From: CAZTHM01 sp041946825
Lineage (GTDB): Bacteria > Acidobacteriota > Terriglobia > UBA7540
Length of the DNA: 61,564 nucleotides
Assembly (NCBI GenBank): GCA_041946825.1
Contig: JBHGBD010000031.1
Location: forward strand, 1-61,564
Direction: 5' to 3'
In this document: positions 22,813-30,695 of the stretch, in pieces
Numbering within the stretch: the first letter of the stretch is position 1
Layout: each line of letters begins with the position of its first letter
Translations under genes and position numbers: made by a program
Notes under the pieces: generated by a model
What the model was told of the DNA's origin: nothing
What the model saw: only the letters and a program-made list of their open reading frames with translations
Database searches by the model: none

Positions 22813-23529
22813 ATGAGCTGGCTGGATCTCCCGCGCAAGCCTGAGCCGGAAGTTATGGATGACGCCGACGAAGTGGAAGCCTACGCGTCGGCCGCCGCGC
22901 AGGCTTACCTCGACGCCATTGACAACACGCTGGTCGACCGGGTGGTTTCGCTGGGGCGCACAAGCGGGCGGCTGCTCGATATCGGCACGGGCCCAGGAGG
23001 AATTCCCCTGAAGATCGCGGCGCGGATTCCCGGGCTGCGGGTGGTGGGGGTTGACTATTCCCTGAACATGATTCGAACCGCGCGGCGCGTGGCGGCGGAG
23101 CAGGGACTTGCCAGGCAGGCGAGCTTTTTCGTGGGTGACGCCAATCGCTTGGCTTTTCCCGACGCGTGTTTTGACTTGGTACTCTCCAATTCCGTCCTTC
23201 ACCATCTCGCCGATCCTACGGCGCTGCTCGACGAAATGGCGCGCGTGGCACGCCCCGACGGCGCCGTCCTGCTGCGCGACCTGCGCCGGCCGGGCCGGCT
23301 GATTTTCCCTTTCCATGTGGGCTGGTATGGGAGACACTATTCCGGTCTGATGAAGAAGCTCTACGTGGATTCGGTCCACGCCGCGTACACGGGCGAAGAA
23401 CTGAGTGAACTGCTGCGCCGGTCGGCGCTCGCCAACGCGCGGGTTTTCTTTCACGAACGCACGCACCTGGGATTTATCCGCGATGGCCGGGGCGGAGCAA
23501 GCGGAGCCGGCCCGAGGGCAGGAACTTAG
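22813..23529 (+). CDS. Class I SAM-dependent methyltransferase
   Basis: A 238-residue protein. Motif I L-L-D-I-G-T-G-P-G-G at about 55-64 and V-V-G-V-D-Y-S bind SAM. F-D-L-V-L-S-N-S-V-L-H-H-L is the usual motif II/IV region. It is of the Methyltransf_11/25 kind, like ubiquinone/menaquinone-type and small-molecule methylases; the substrate is not evident. The next gene starts on the base right after its stop, so the two are cotranscribed. Confidence 0.88.
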   Translation: MSWLDLPRKPEPEVMDDADEVEAYASAAAQAYLDAIDNTLVDRVVSLGRTSGRLLDIGTGPGGIPLKIAARIPGLRVVGVDYSLNMIRTARRVAAEQGLARQASFFVGDANRLAFPDACFDLVLSNSVLHHLADPTALLDEMARVARPDGAVLLRDLRRPGRLIFPFHVGWYGRHYSGLMKKLYVDSVHAAYTGEELSELLRRSALANARVFFHERTHLGFIRDGRGGASGAGPRAGT

Positions 23530-24246
23530 ATGCGAGCAATATTCCTCATTTTCTTGTGCACGATGGCCGTGGCGCCGGTCCCCGCCAAAGAGAAATCCCC
23601 GGTTACCTACCGGATTCCGCTGCCGCCGCGCGCGGATTTCGGTCCGATCGACTGGCTGATCGGGGAATGGTCGGGAAAGACCGGCGACCGGAGTCCGCAG
23701 GGCGAGGTTCGCCTGAGCGTTTCCTATGACCTCGACAAGCGCTTTCTCATTTTCCGCGAAGAAGTGTCACTGGAGGGAAAGGATCCTGTCCCAGCCACGA
23801 AAGAGTCCTGGCTGGGGGTCCTGAGTCCCGACCCCGCCGGCAAAGGATTTGTTTTGCGAGCTTTTTCCAATACCGGTTTCATTACGCGCTATCGCGTCAG
23901 CGTGGACCTGGCGAGCATCTCCTTCAATCCTGAGGGCGGGGAGGAGTCGCCGCCAGGGTGGCTCTTCCGCCGCACGCTCCAGCGGATCGACGTCGGCAGC
24001 CTGAGTGAGAACGTTCAGGTCGCTCCGCCCAATAAAGCCTTCTTCGATTATTACAGCGCCAAACTCGTCCGCGTCTTGCCTGCCGCCGCGAAGCCCGCCG
24101 CTGCGGCTGAGAAACCCGAAAAAACTTCCGAGGAGAAATCCGCCGCGCCTGAGAAGCCTTCCACAACTCCCGATGAGAAATCTTCGCCGCCTCCTGCTGA
24201 TCAGCCCGCTGGTTCGGCAACCTCGAATCCTCCCAAGCAGAATTAG
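23530..24246 (+). CDS. Secreted lipocalin/DUF1579-like protein with Pro/Ala/Lys tail
   Basis: A 238-residue protein. Signal peptide (residues 1-19, P-V-P-A-K-E). D-W-L-I-G-E-W-S-G at about 40-48 is the opening motif of small lipocalin-like or fatty-acid-binding-like beta barrels (DUF1579 or THAP4-type). The last 50 residues are low-complexity Ala, Pro, Lys, Glu and Ser. Ligand unknown. It directly abuts the methyltransferase gene. Confidence 0.7.
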   Translation: MRAIFLIFLCTMAVAPVPAKEKSPVTYRIPLPPRADFGPIDWLIGEWSGKTGDRSPQGEVRLSVSYDLDKRFLIFREEVSLEGKDPVPATKESWLGVLSPDPAGKGFVLRAFSNTGFITRYRVSVDLASISFNPEGGEESPPGWLFRRTLQRIDVGSLSENVQVAPPNKAFFDYYSAKLVRVLPAAAKPAAAAEKPEKTSEEKSAAPEKPSTTPDEKSSPPPADQPAGSATSNPPKQN

Positions 24247-24288
24247 AGGCACCCTCTCGGCCTTGACCTCCTGAGCCCTCCTCAATCT

Positions 24289-24511
24289 GTCATCCTGAGC
24301 CTACTGCCCCACACTGTCATCGTGGGCCCACTGCCCCACACTGTCATCCTGGGCCCACTCCGCCACACCGTCATCATGGGCCCACTGCCCCACACTGTCA
24401 TCCTGATCCCGCTCTGAGCGGGAGAAGGATCTGCAGTTGTCCTTGTGAATGGAACCGCAGATTCTTCGCTTCGTCCCGATGCAGTGAATCGGGACTTCGT
24501 TCAGAATGACA
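24289..24511. repeat. Dispersed GTCATCCTGAG element, copy 2, with five 27-bp tandem copies of its end
   Basis: Units start at 24289, 24316, 24343, 24370 and 24397. The first four are exactly 27 bp and begin gtcatcNtg; the middle is gggcccactgccccacact in three of them. The last unit runs into the normal element body (agaaggatctgcag, cgcagattcttcg) and the element ends ttcagaatgac at 24510. So one terminus of a dispersed repeat has been amplified in tandem. Confidence 0.88.
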
Positions 24512-24609
24512 GCAGGGACGACCTCCGCAGCGCAAAGGCCCGCCTTGCGCTTTTACATTCCGGCTGATACAAAGTCACTTTCAATTTCTCTGCGGAGCGG
24601 AGGGGGTCC

Positions 24610-25887
24610 ATGCTGATGAGAAAACATCTCTGTTTTTTGGCGATTGCGGTGCTGGTGCTGGCGGGCGCGGCGCGGGCGCAGGGGCCGTCTTCGGCCAACT
24701 ATGACGAATCGAAAGTCGGGACGTACACGCTTCCCGACCCGCTGGTTTTTGCCGACGGCAAACTGGTTCGCACGGCCGCCGACTGGAAGACTCGCCGCGT
24801 CGAGATACTCAGGCTTTTTTCCGAGGACATGCTCGGCCGCCGTCCCCAGCCGCCCCAAAATCCTCACTACAAGGTCTTTGACGAAGACCGGCACGCGCTG
24901 GGCGGCAAGGCCATCCGCAAGCAGGTGAGCATTTATCTCTCTCCGGGTGATGAAAGCCACAAGGAAGATTTGCTCCTCTACACACCCGCCGGCGCGCGCA
25001 AGCCGGTGGCGGTGATTCTTTCGCTGAATTTTGGCGGAAACCAATCGGTCACGAAAGACCCCGCCGTGAAGCTGCCCACTCTCTGGGACCGCAAGACGCA
25101 CGACCACGAGCTGGCCACGGAAGCGTCGCGCGGCACGGACACGGGGCTCGACGTCGAGAAGACTCTCGCGCGCGGCTACGGCTTTGCGACGATTTACTAT
25201 CAGGACATCGATCCGGATTTTGTCGGCGGGTACGAACACGGAATCCGCCCCCTGTTTCTCAAGGCCGGCCAGACCGCCCCGGCTCCGGACGATTGGGGTG
25301 CGATTGGAGCGTGGGCTTATGGCTTGAGCCGCGCGCTCGATTACCTCGAGCAAGACAGGGACGTCGACGCGAAGCGCGTGGCGGTGATGGGTCACTCGCG
25401 GTTGGGCAAGACCGCGCTCTGGGCAAGCGCGACGGACCCGCGATTTGCCATGGCGATTTCAAGCTGTTCGGGCGAGGGCGGAGCGTCGCTGATGCGGCGC
25501 AACTACGGGGAAACCATCCGGCACCTCGTCGACGTGTTTCCGTACTGGTTTTGTCCCAACTTCGCCAGGTTCGCGGGGCGTGCCGATCAACTTCCGGTCG
25601 ATGCCCATGAGCTCATCGCGCTGAGCGCGCCCCGGCCGGTTTATGTGACCGCCGCCGAAGACGACAAGTGGGCCGACCCGCGGGGGATGTTTCTGGCCTG
25701 CGTCGCCGCCGGGCCGGTCTATCGCCTCCTCGGCGCGCAAGACCTCGGAACCGACCGGATGCCGGAACTCAATCACCCCATCCTGCACACGCTCGGGTTC
25801 CATTACCGCACGGGCGAGCACGCGGTGACCGCGTTCGACTGGGACCAATTCCTGGCGTTCATGGATGTGCATCTGCGCGGGCGGTAG
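24610..25887 (+). CDS. Secreted CE15-type glucuronoyl esterase
   Basis: A 425-residue protein with a signal peptide (A-R-A-Q at 21-24). The bacterial CE15 block is clear: V-M-G-H-S-R-L-G-K-T-A-L-W-A with Ser263, S-G-E-G-G-A with Glu289, F-P-Y-W-F-C, L-P-V-D-A-H and A-P-R-P-V-Y-V, and a late G-E-H-A-V His. CE15 enzymes cut the ester linking lignin to the 4-O-methyl-glucuronic acid of xylan, so this points to plant-litter degradation. No xylanase gene is adjacent. Its last 29 bp overlap the converging metalloprotease gene. Confidence 0.93.
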   Translation: MLMRKHLCFLAIAVLVLAGAARAQGPSSANYDESKVGTYTLPDPLVFADGKLVRTAADWKTRRVEILRLFSEDMLGRRPQPPQNPHYKVFDEDRHALGGKAIRKQVSIYLSPGDESHKEDLLLYTPAGARKPVAVILSLNFGGNQSVTKDPAVKLPTLWDRKTHDHELATEASRGTDTGLDVEKTLARGYGFATIYYQDIDPDFVGGYEHGIRPLFLKAGQTAPAPDDWGAIGAWAYGLSRALDYLEQDRDVDAKRVAVMGHSRLGKTALWASATDPRFAMAISSCSGEGGASLMRRNYGETIRHLVDVFPYWFCPNFARFAGRADQLPVDAHELIALSAPRPVYVTAAEDDKWADPRGMFLACVAAGPVYRLLGAQDLGTDRMPELNHPILHTLGFHYRTGEHAVTAFDWDQFLAFMDVHLRGR

Positions 25888-26536
25888 AAGTGGATCCTGT
25901 CCGCGCCCGAATTTCGGCCCGAATGCGATCGGCTTCCTGATCGCTAAAGATCAGCCACCCCGTTGCCGCCTGCACCAAATCGGTTCGATCCCAACACACA
26001 CGCATCAGGCCCATCGGTGAATGGGATTGCACACCGAGGAGCAGGTGACCGATCTCGTGTGCCATCGCATGGCCGAGACCGTCTGTAGCGCATAGGCTGC
26101 GCGTCCGTGCCAGTTCTTCGACGCGATAAAAGAAGACGTACGCCATGTCAGCGCGCGCCCGCGCGCCGGGAACAACCGCCATGCCGAGACACGTCTGCGT
26201 GGGCTCGAGGCGCAGGGCCATCGATCGCGAGATGATGTGCATGGTAAGGCGGACGTCGGTTCGAACTGCTCCCGGATGTGCGACAACCTGGGACACCGTG
26301 TCCCGGGCACGATTCTCCTCCCAGGCAATTTGGATTCCCGCCCGCGCGAAGATTCTCGTGGCAACGGCTTCGGCACGGGTGAGTGTCTCGCCCGAAACTC
26401 GCGCGTAGTTGTACAAACTGACGACAATCCTGGGTTCATGTTCCGCTGCAAGCGCAAACGTGTTTACCAGGAAACCCGATGAAGTCGTTATGAGGAACCC
26501 AAATACAAGTCCCGACCTCCAAGCACTTCCTTTCAT
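25859..26536 (-). CDS. Secreted zinc-metalloprotease-like protein (HEIGH motif)
   Basis: A 225-residue protein from ATG 26536, with GGAGG 7 nt upstream. An N-terminal hydrophobic export segment precedes the domain. H160-E-I-G-H164 then L-L-L-G and H172, followed by P-M-G-L-M, resembles the metzincin signature with a Met-turn, but the third His is spaced one to two residues further out than in canonical HExxHxxGxxH. Such proteins are common in Acidobacteriota and are mostly uncharacterised. Convergent overlap with the CE15 gene. Confidence 0.72.
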   Translation of the reverse strand: MKGSAWRSGLVFGFLITTSSGFLVNTFALAAEHEPRIVVSLYNYARVSGETLTRAEAVATRIFARAGIQIAWEENRARDTVSQVVAHPGAVRTDVRLTMHIISRSMALRLEPTQTCLGMAVVPGARARADMAYVFFYRVEELARTRSLCATDGLGHAMAHEIGHLLLGVQSHSPMGLMRVCWDRTDLVQAATGWLIFSDQEADRIRAEIRARTGSTSTARADAHP

Positions 26537-26708
26537 GGCGCCACCTCCGCGCATCGCGTGTTGGCGCCGACCTTGAATTAGCGGAGTGCGTACCTCAATG
26601 CACTGTGAGTAGCGAAATTCGAATGCGTAGGTCGCGAGCTAAGCTGCGGAACCCACCTGAGTTGAAGTCAGGAGCGGGGGAGAAGGCCGAGCGCAGCCGG
26701 AGGCACGT

Positions 26709-26777
26709 CAGACAAAATGTCAGTGTCTGCAATTCATGATTTTTTTACTTGTACGGTGATTAATACCGTGTTAAACG
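26709..26777 (+). promoter_or_regulatory. Promoter region of the kinase-TPR regulator with a dyad
   Basis: CAGACA (26709-26714) and TGTCTG (26724-26729) form a 6-bp dyad. Twenty bases on, TTGTAC (26749), 17 nt, TAAACG (26772) could be the promoter. The dyad is a candidate operator for the winged-helix domain encoded just downstream, as an inference from position. Confidence 0.4.
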
Positions 26778-26807
26778 AATCCTAAATTGCCAAGCCGAGG
26801 GTCTGGC

Positions 26808-29800
26808 ATGGAGAAAGTCCAAGGGCCCTCACGACTCGCACACTTCGGAGACTTTGAGGTTGACCTCGAGGCGGGTGAACTTCGCAAGCATGGCCTCAGA
26901 ATCCGACTTCAGCAGCAGCCCTTTCAAATTCTCTCCCTGCTGTTAGAGCGGCCGGGCCGCGTGGTGTTTCGCGAAGAACTCCAGCAACTACTCTGGCCGA
27001 ACGATACAGTCGTCGAATTCGAGCACGGCATCAACGCCGCCATCAAGCGTCTGCGCGACGCGCTGAGCGATTCCGCAGACCAGCCGCGTTACGTCGAGAC
27101 GATTCCGCGGCGAGGATATCGGTTCATTTTTCCTGTCGAGCCCGCGAGCGATGTTATTTCGCGCCGGGAACCGCCGGCACTTCCCCCGCCTCTCCGGGCG
27201 CCCGAGTCGCCGCGCGACTTCGCGGGGAGCATGGTTTCCCACTACCGAATCAAGGATGAAATCGGCGGGGGCGGAATGGGTGTGGTCTATCGAGCCCAGG
27301 ACACGCAACTGGGCCGCTGGGTGGCATTGAAGTTTCTACCCAGAGGAATGGTGGAAGATCCGCACGCGCTGGGTCGATTCAAGCGCGAAGCGCGCACCGC
27401 GTCGGCGCTGAATCACCCCAACATCTGCACGATCTACGAGGCTGACGAGCACGAGGGCCAGCCTTTTATCGCCATGGAATTGCTCGAAGGGCGAAACCTG
27501 AGAGAGTTCCTCGCGGGGCGGCCGCTCCCTCTGGCGGAAATCATGAGGCTTGCCGGGCAGGTGGCCGACGCTTTGAACGCCGCACACTCCAAGGGGATCA
27601 TTCACCGCGACATCAAGCCCGCCAACATTTTCATCACGCGCGAGGGAACCGCCAAGATTCTCGATTTCGGCTTGGCCAAACCGGTCCCCGCCCCGGGCCA
27701 GCCCCCTCCAAGAGTCGACTCTGACGAGTCAACCGGTGATGTGGATGACGGGCCGATCACGACGTCGGGCGCGGCGGTCGGCACTTTTGCCTACATGTCG
27801 CCGGAACAATTGCGCGGCGAAGAGCTCGACTCGCGGACTGACCTGTTCAGCTTCGGCACGGTCCTCTACGAAATGGCCACCGGCAAGCAGGCCTTCTGCG
27901 GCGCGACTCCGGCGCTGCTGACCGAAGCCATTCTCCACGGCGAACCCGAACCGCTGCGCCACTTGAATGCTGCGCTCCCCGCCAAGTTCGAGGCCATCGT
28001 CGCTGAAGCTTTGCGCAAGGACCGCGAGAAACGCTACGCCACCGCCCGCGCGCTGCGCCAGGACCTCGATACGCTGATTGAGCCAGTCCCTTCGCCTCGT
28101 GCCATGTCAAGGTTCGGACTTCGAATTCCCCTGTCGAGGGTGAAACTCGGCCGCCGGAAAGCGTTCGTTGTAGCCGGGCTCATCGCGGCGTGCGCGGCCG
28201 CTTGGCTCTCGATCCCGCCCCCAGCCCGCCCATTCGGACCCCAGTGGGTGTTGATTGCCGAGTTCGAGAATCGCACGGGCGATGAATTCTTCGACTCGAC
28301 AGCGAGACAGCTGCTGACGGTGGCCATCGAACAATCGCGGTACTTCATGGTTTTTCCCCGCGGTCGCATCAACGAGACACTACGCGAAATGCAGAAGCCC
28401 GTCGATGCCCGTCTTGACGCCGCAACCGCGCGGGAGATCTGCCTCCGCGAGAATCTCCACGCCTATATCAGCGGTGAGATAGTTCCAGACCGCGGAGGAT
28501 ACCAAATCGTTGCCAGGGCTGTTGATCCGCGCAGCGGGGTCAAGCTGGCCGCCTTCGGAGAATCGCTCAATGGCAAGCAGCAAATTTGGGGTGCGCTGGA
28601 CCGGCTTTCCGCGAAACTGCGCGAGGATCTGGGCGAGGACAGCAGGGTCGTGAATCTTGAGAGCGTTCCCTTGGCGCGTGCCACGACCCGATCCCTAGAA
28701 GCCTTGGAAGTATATTCGCGCGCCACGAGCCTTTTGGGAGTGGGGAAGATCGGCGAGGCCCTAATCCTGATGAAAGCAGCAGCCGACCTCGATCCGGAAT
28801 TTGCTCTTGCGCATAGCCGCATCGCCGTCACTCAGATGTCGATGGGAGCTGAGGAGGACGCCCTGACATCGTCCTCCCGCGCTTACCAGTTCCGGGACCG
28901 AGTTACGAAGCGTGATCGATTCCAGATCGAGGCGACCTACCATCGCTTGCGACTGGATTACGACGCCGCTCTCCATGCCTTCCGTGCCCTTACGATCTTG
29001 TACCCCAGAGATCCGGCCGCTCAATGCACTCTTGGTGAGGACTACGCAGTCGCCGGCCGACTCCAGGAGGCTATCGAGTCTCTGAGGCTGGCCTCAAATT
29101 TGGCTCCCAGAAACGTCATCATCAGAGGTCAGTTGATCCAATTGCTGGCACAGGCCAACCGACCGACCGAGGCGCTGGCGGAACTTCGCTCAGCCCGGGC
29201 GAGCGGCCAGCAGGGACCATTCCTTGACGGTGCCGAGTCATCGGCCTTGGTGATGACAGGAGATTTGGCGGGCGCGCGTCAAGCCCTCCTATCCATGATG
29301 AAGGGCGGCGGGGGATACTACGAGAATTTGGCGAGATTCAGACTCGTGCAACTCGCCGTCCTGGAGGGCAAGCTGGATGCCTCGGCGCAACAATTGGAGA
29401 CCGACCTCGCGAATGACCTGAAGAACGGGAATGCAAGTTATGTCTCTTCCCGGCGCTACTGGCTGGCGCGCGTGTATCTCTTGCTCGGCCAGCGGAAATC
29501 GGCTCTGGCCCATTTGGACAAGCTGATCGCCGCCAGTAGGCTCACTCCCCTCCACATGCATGAGCTTCGCCAGGCGGCCCTCTTATTGGCGGAAATGGGA
29601 GAGACGCAACGAGCTCAACCTGTGCTGGAGGATCTCGAAAAACTCCAGTCGCGATTCCCGGGCGATTTTACGAGAGCCGCCGTTCTGCAGGTCCGGGGCG
29701 CACTCGAACAGGCGCAAGGCAAGTTCGCCGAGGCTGATCGTCACCTTGAGCTGGCCCGGAAACTGTGGGGAGGGGTTCTGGCCGCCTGGTCCCTAGCGAA

Positions 29801-30068
29801 CTCCTTTGACCAACGTGGCAAGTATCGGGAGGCTCTGGAGCTCTATCAGGAAGTGCTCGCGCGCAAGGGCGATGTTATGAACTGGGACTTTGCAGGCTTG
29901 TGGGTCTTGGCCCATGCCAGAGCCGCCCGCTGTTTTAAGAATCTCGGAAACGACCGCGAATCGGCGCGTTTCTACGAGCAGTTCTTGCGCTTGTGGGGGA
30001 CGGAGGCAAGAGAAACTCCTGAACTGAGGAATGCCAGAAAGGAATTGAGCGGCCTGCGCCCTACTTAA
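26808..30068 (+). CDS. Winged-helix / Ser-Thr kinase / membrane / TPR fusion protein
   Basis: 1086 residues from ATG 26808 (GAGGG, 7-8 nt upstream). Residues about 10-110: OmpR/CadC-type DNA-binding winged helix (V-V-F-R-E-E-L-Q-Q-L-L-W-P, ending R-R-G-Y-R-F). Residues about 142-430: Hanks-type kinase with G-G-G-G-M-G glycine loop, A-L-K Lys, H-R-D-I-K-P-A-N catalytic loop (about 265) and D-F-G-L. Residues about 451-466: one membrane helix. From about 600 to the end: TPR-like helices. The topology would put DNA binding and kinase inside and the TPR part outside, a one-protein sensor. This fusion class is known from Acidobacteriota. A small gene follows 48 bp later. Confidence 0.92.
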   Translation: MEKVQGPSRLAHFGDFEVDLEAGELRKHGLRIRLQQQPFQILSLLLERPGRVVFREELQQLLWPNDTVVEFEHGINAAIKRLRDALSDSADQPRYVETIPRRGYRFIFPVEPASDVISRREPPALPPPLRAPESPRDFAGSMVSHYRIKDEIGGGGMGVVYRAQDTQLGRWVALKFLPRGMVEDPHALGRFKREARTASALNHPNICTIYEADEHEGQPFIAMELLEGRNLREFLAGRPLPLAEIMRLAGQVADALNAAHSKGIIHRDIKPANIFITREGTAKILDFGLAKPVPAPGQPPPRVDSDESTGDVDDGPITTSGAAVGTFAYMSPEQLRGEELDSRTDLFSFGTVLYEMATGKQAFCGATPALLTEAILHGEPEPLRHLNAALPAKFEAIVAEALRKDREKRYATARALRQDLDTLIEPVPSPRAMSRFGLRIPLSRVKLGRRKAFVVAGLIAACAAAWLSIPPPARPFGPQWVLIAEFENRTGDEFFDSTARQLLTVAIEQSRYFMVFPRGRINETLREMQKPVDARLDAATAREICLRENLHAYISGEIVPDRGGYQIVARAVDPRSGVKLAAFGESLNGKQQIWGALDRLSAKLREDLGEDSRVVNLESVPLARATTRSLEALEVYSRATSLLGVGKIGEALILMKAAADLDPEFALAHSRIAVTQMSMGAEEDALTSSSRAYQFRDRVTKRDRFQIEATYHRLRLDYDAALHAFRALTILYPRDPAAQCTLGEDYAVAGRLQEAIESLRLASNLAPRNVIIRGQLIQLLAQANRPTEALAELRSARASGQQGPFLDGAESSALVMTGDLAGARQALLSMMKGGGGYYENLARFRLVQLAVLEGKLDASAQQLETDLANDLKNGNASYVSSRRYWLARVYLLLGQRKSALAHLDKLIAASRLTPLHMHELRQAALLLAEMGETQRAQPVLEDLEKLQSRFPGDFTRAAVLQVRGALEQAQGKFAEADRHLELARKLWGGVLAAWSLANSFDQRGKYREALELYQEVLARKGDVMNWDFAGLWVLAHARAARCFKNLGNDRESARFYEQFLRLWGTEARETPELRNARKELSGLRPT

Positions 30069-30116
30069 CGAGGGTGCGACCGACAATTTGATCAATCGCA
30101 GTGTGGAGGTGAAACC

Positions 30117-30419
30117 ATGGTTGAATTTTGGGCGTGCATGGGTTTGGCGTGTTTTGACGAGCGTTTTCTCAACGGGCTGTTGAAAGACCCCGATGCCACA
30201 ATTACGAAGGAGATGCTCCGCCTGAGCTGTTTCGAATTCACTGAGCTGAAACGCATCTTGAAGATCCCTAAGGTCGTCGACCATATGCGGATTCTTCAGA
30301 AGCTGGTAAGCGATAATAGAATGTGTCCATTGTATCCTAAACCTTGCCCACCGCCAGGTAAGACTGAAGCACTCTTCCCTGCTTGGGCGAAGGAGTTCGA
30401 GGATTTCCTGCGCAAATAG
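30117..30419 (+). CDS. Small Cys-containing protein downstream of the kinase, unknown
   Basis: A 100-residue protein with a strong ribosome binding site (GGAGGTGAAACC, then ATG). The N-terminus has Cys7, Cys12 and Cys38, and a D-E-R-F-L-N-G-L-L-K-D-P-D-A stretch. The pattern F-x-x-x-L-L-x-D-P-x-A followed by L-x-L-S-x-x-E-x-x-x-L is reminiscent of leader regions of NHLP or Franean1_4349-type RiPP precursors. No RiPP enzyme lies nearby, so this is only a resemblance. The C-terminus is Pro/Cys-rich (P-K-P-C-P-P-P-G). Confidence 0.6.
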   Translation: MVEFWACMGLACFDERFLNGLLKDPDATITKEMLRLSCFEFTELKRILKIPKVVDHMRILQKLVSDNRMCPLYPKPCPPPGKTEALFPAWAKEFEDFLRK

Positions 30420-30695
30420 ATAGGTGGGGAGCGATTTGGTTCTTCCTTTTCGCGTGCTGTGAGGTCGGAAGGCTTGTTCCCGAGCGACTGTCCTCGGGCT
30501 GTCTTTGCTACGCTAACATCTGGTATGGTTTGCTCTCTGTCCCGACCAAGCATCCGCTCCCACGCCGATGAGGTGCCTTACCGCGCGGCCGCGCGAACTG
30601 TGCGCGGCAACCCACGACGGAATTCAACTCCCCTTCGCGCCCCCAATTGGAGTTAGAATGTGCGCATCGAACAAACTCGCGCGCGGGGGTGTCCC

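Noticed and set aside
24289..24415. CRISPR array
   Set aside because: The 27-bp units are directly adjacent with no unique spacers, and they match the end of a dispersed element.
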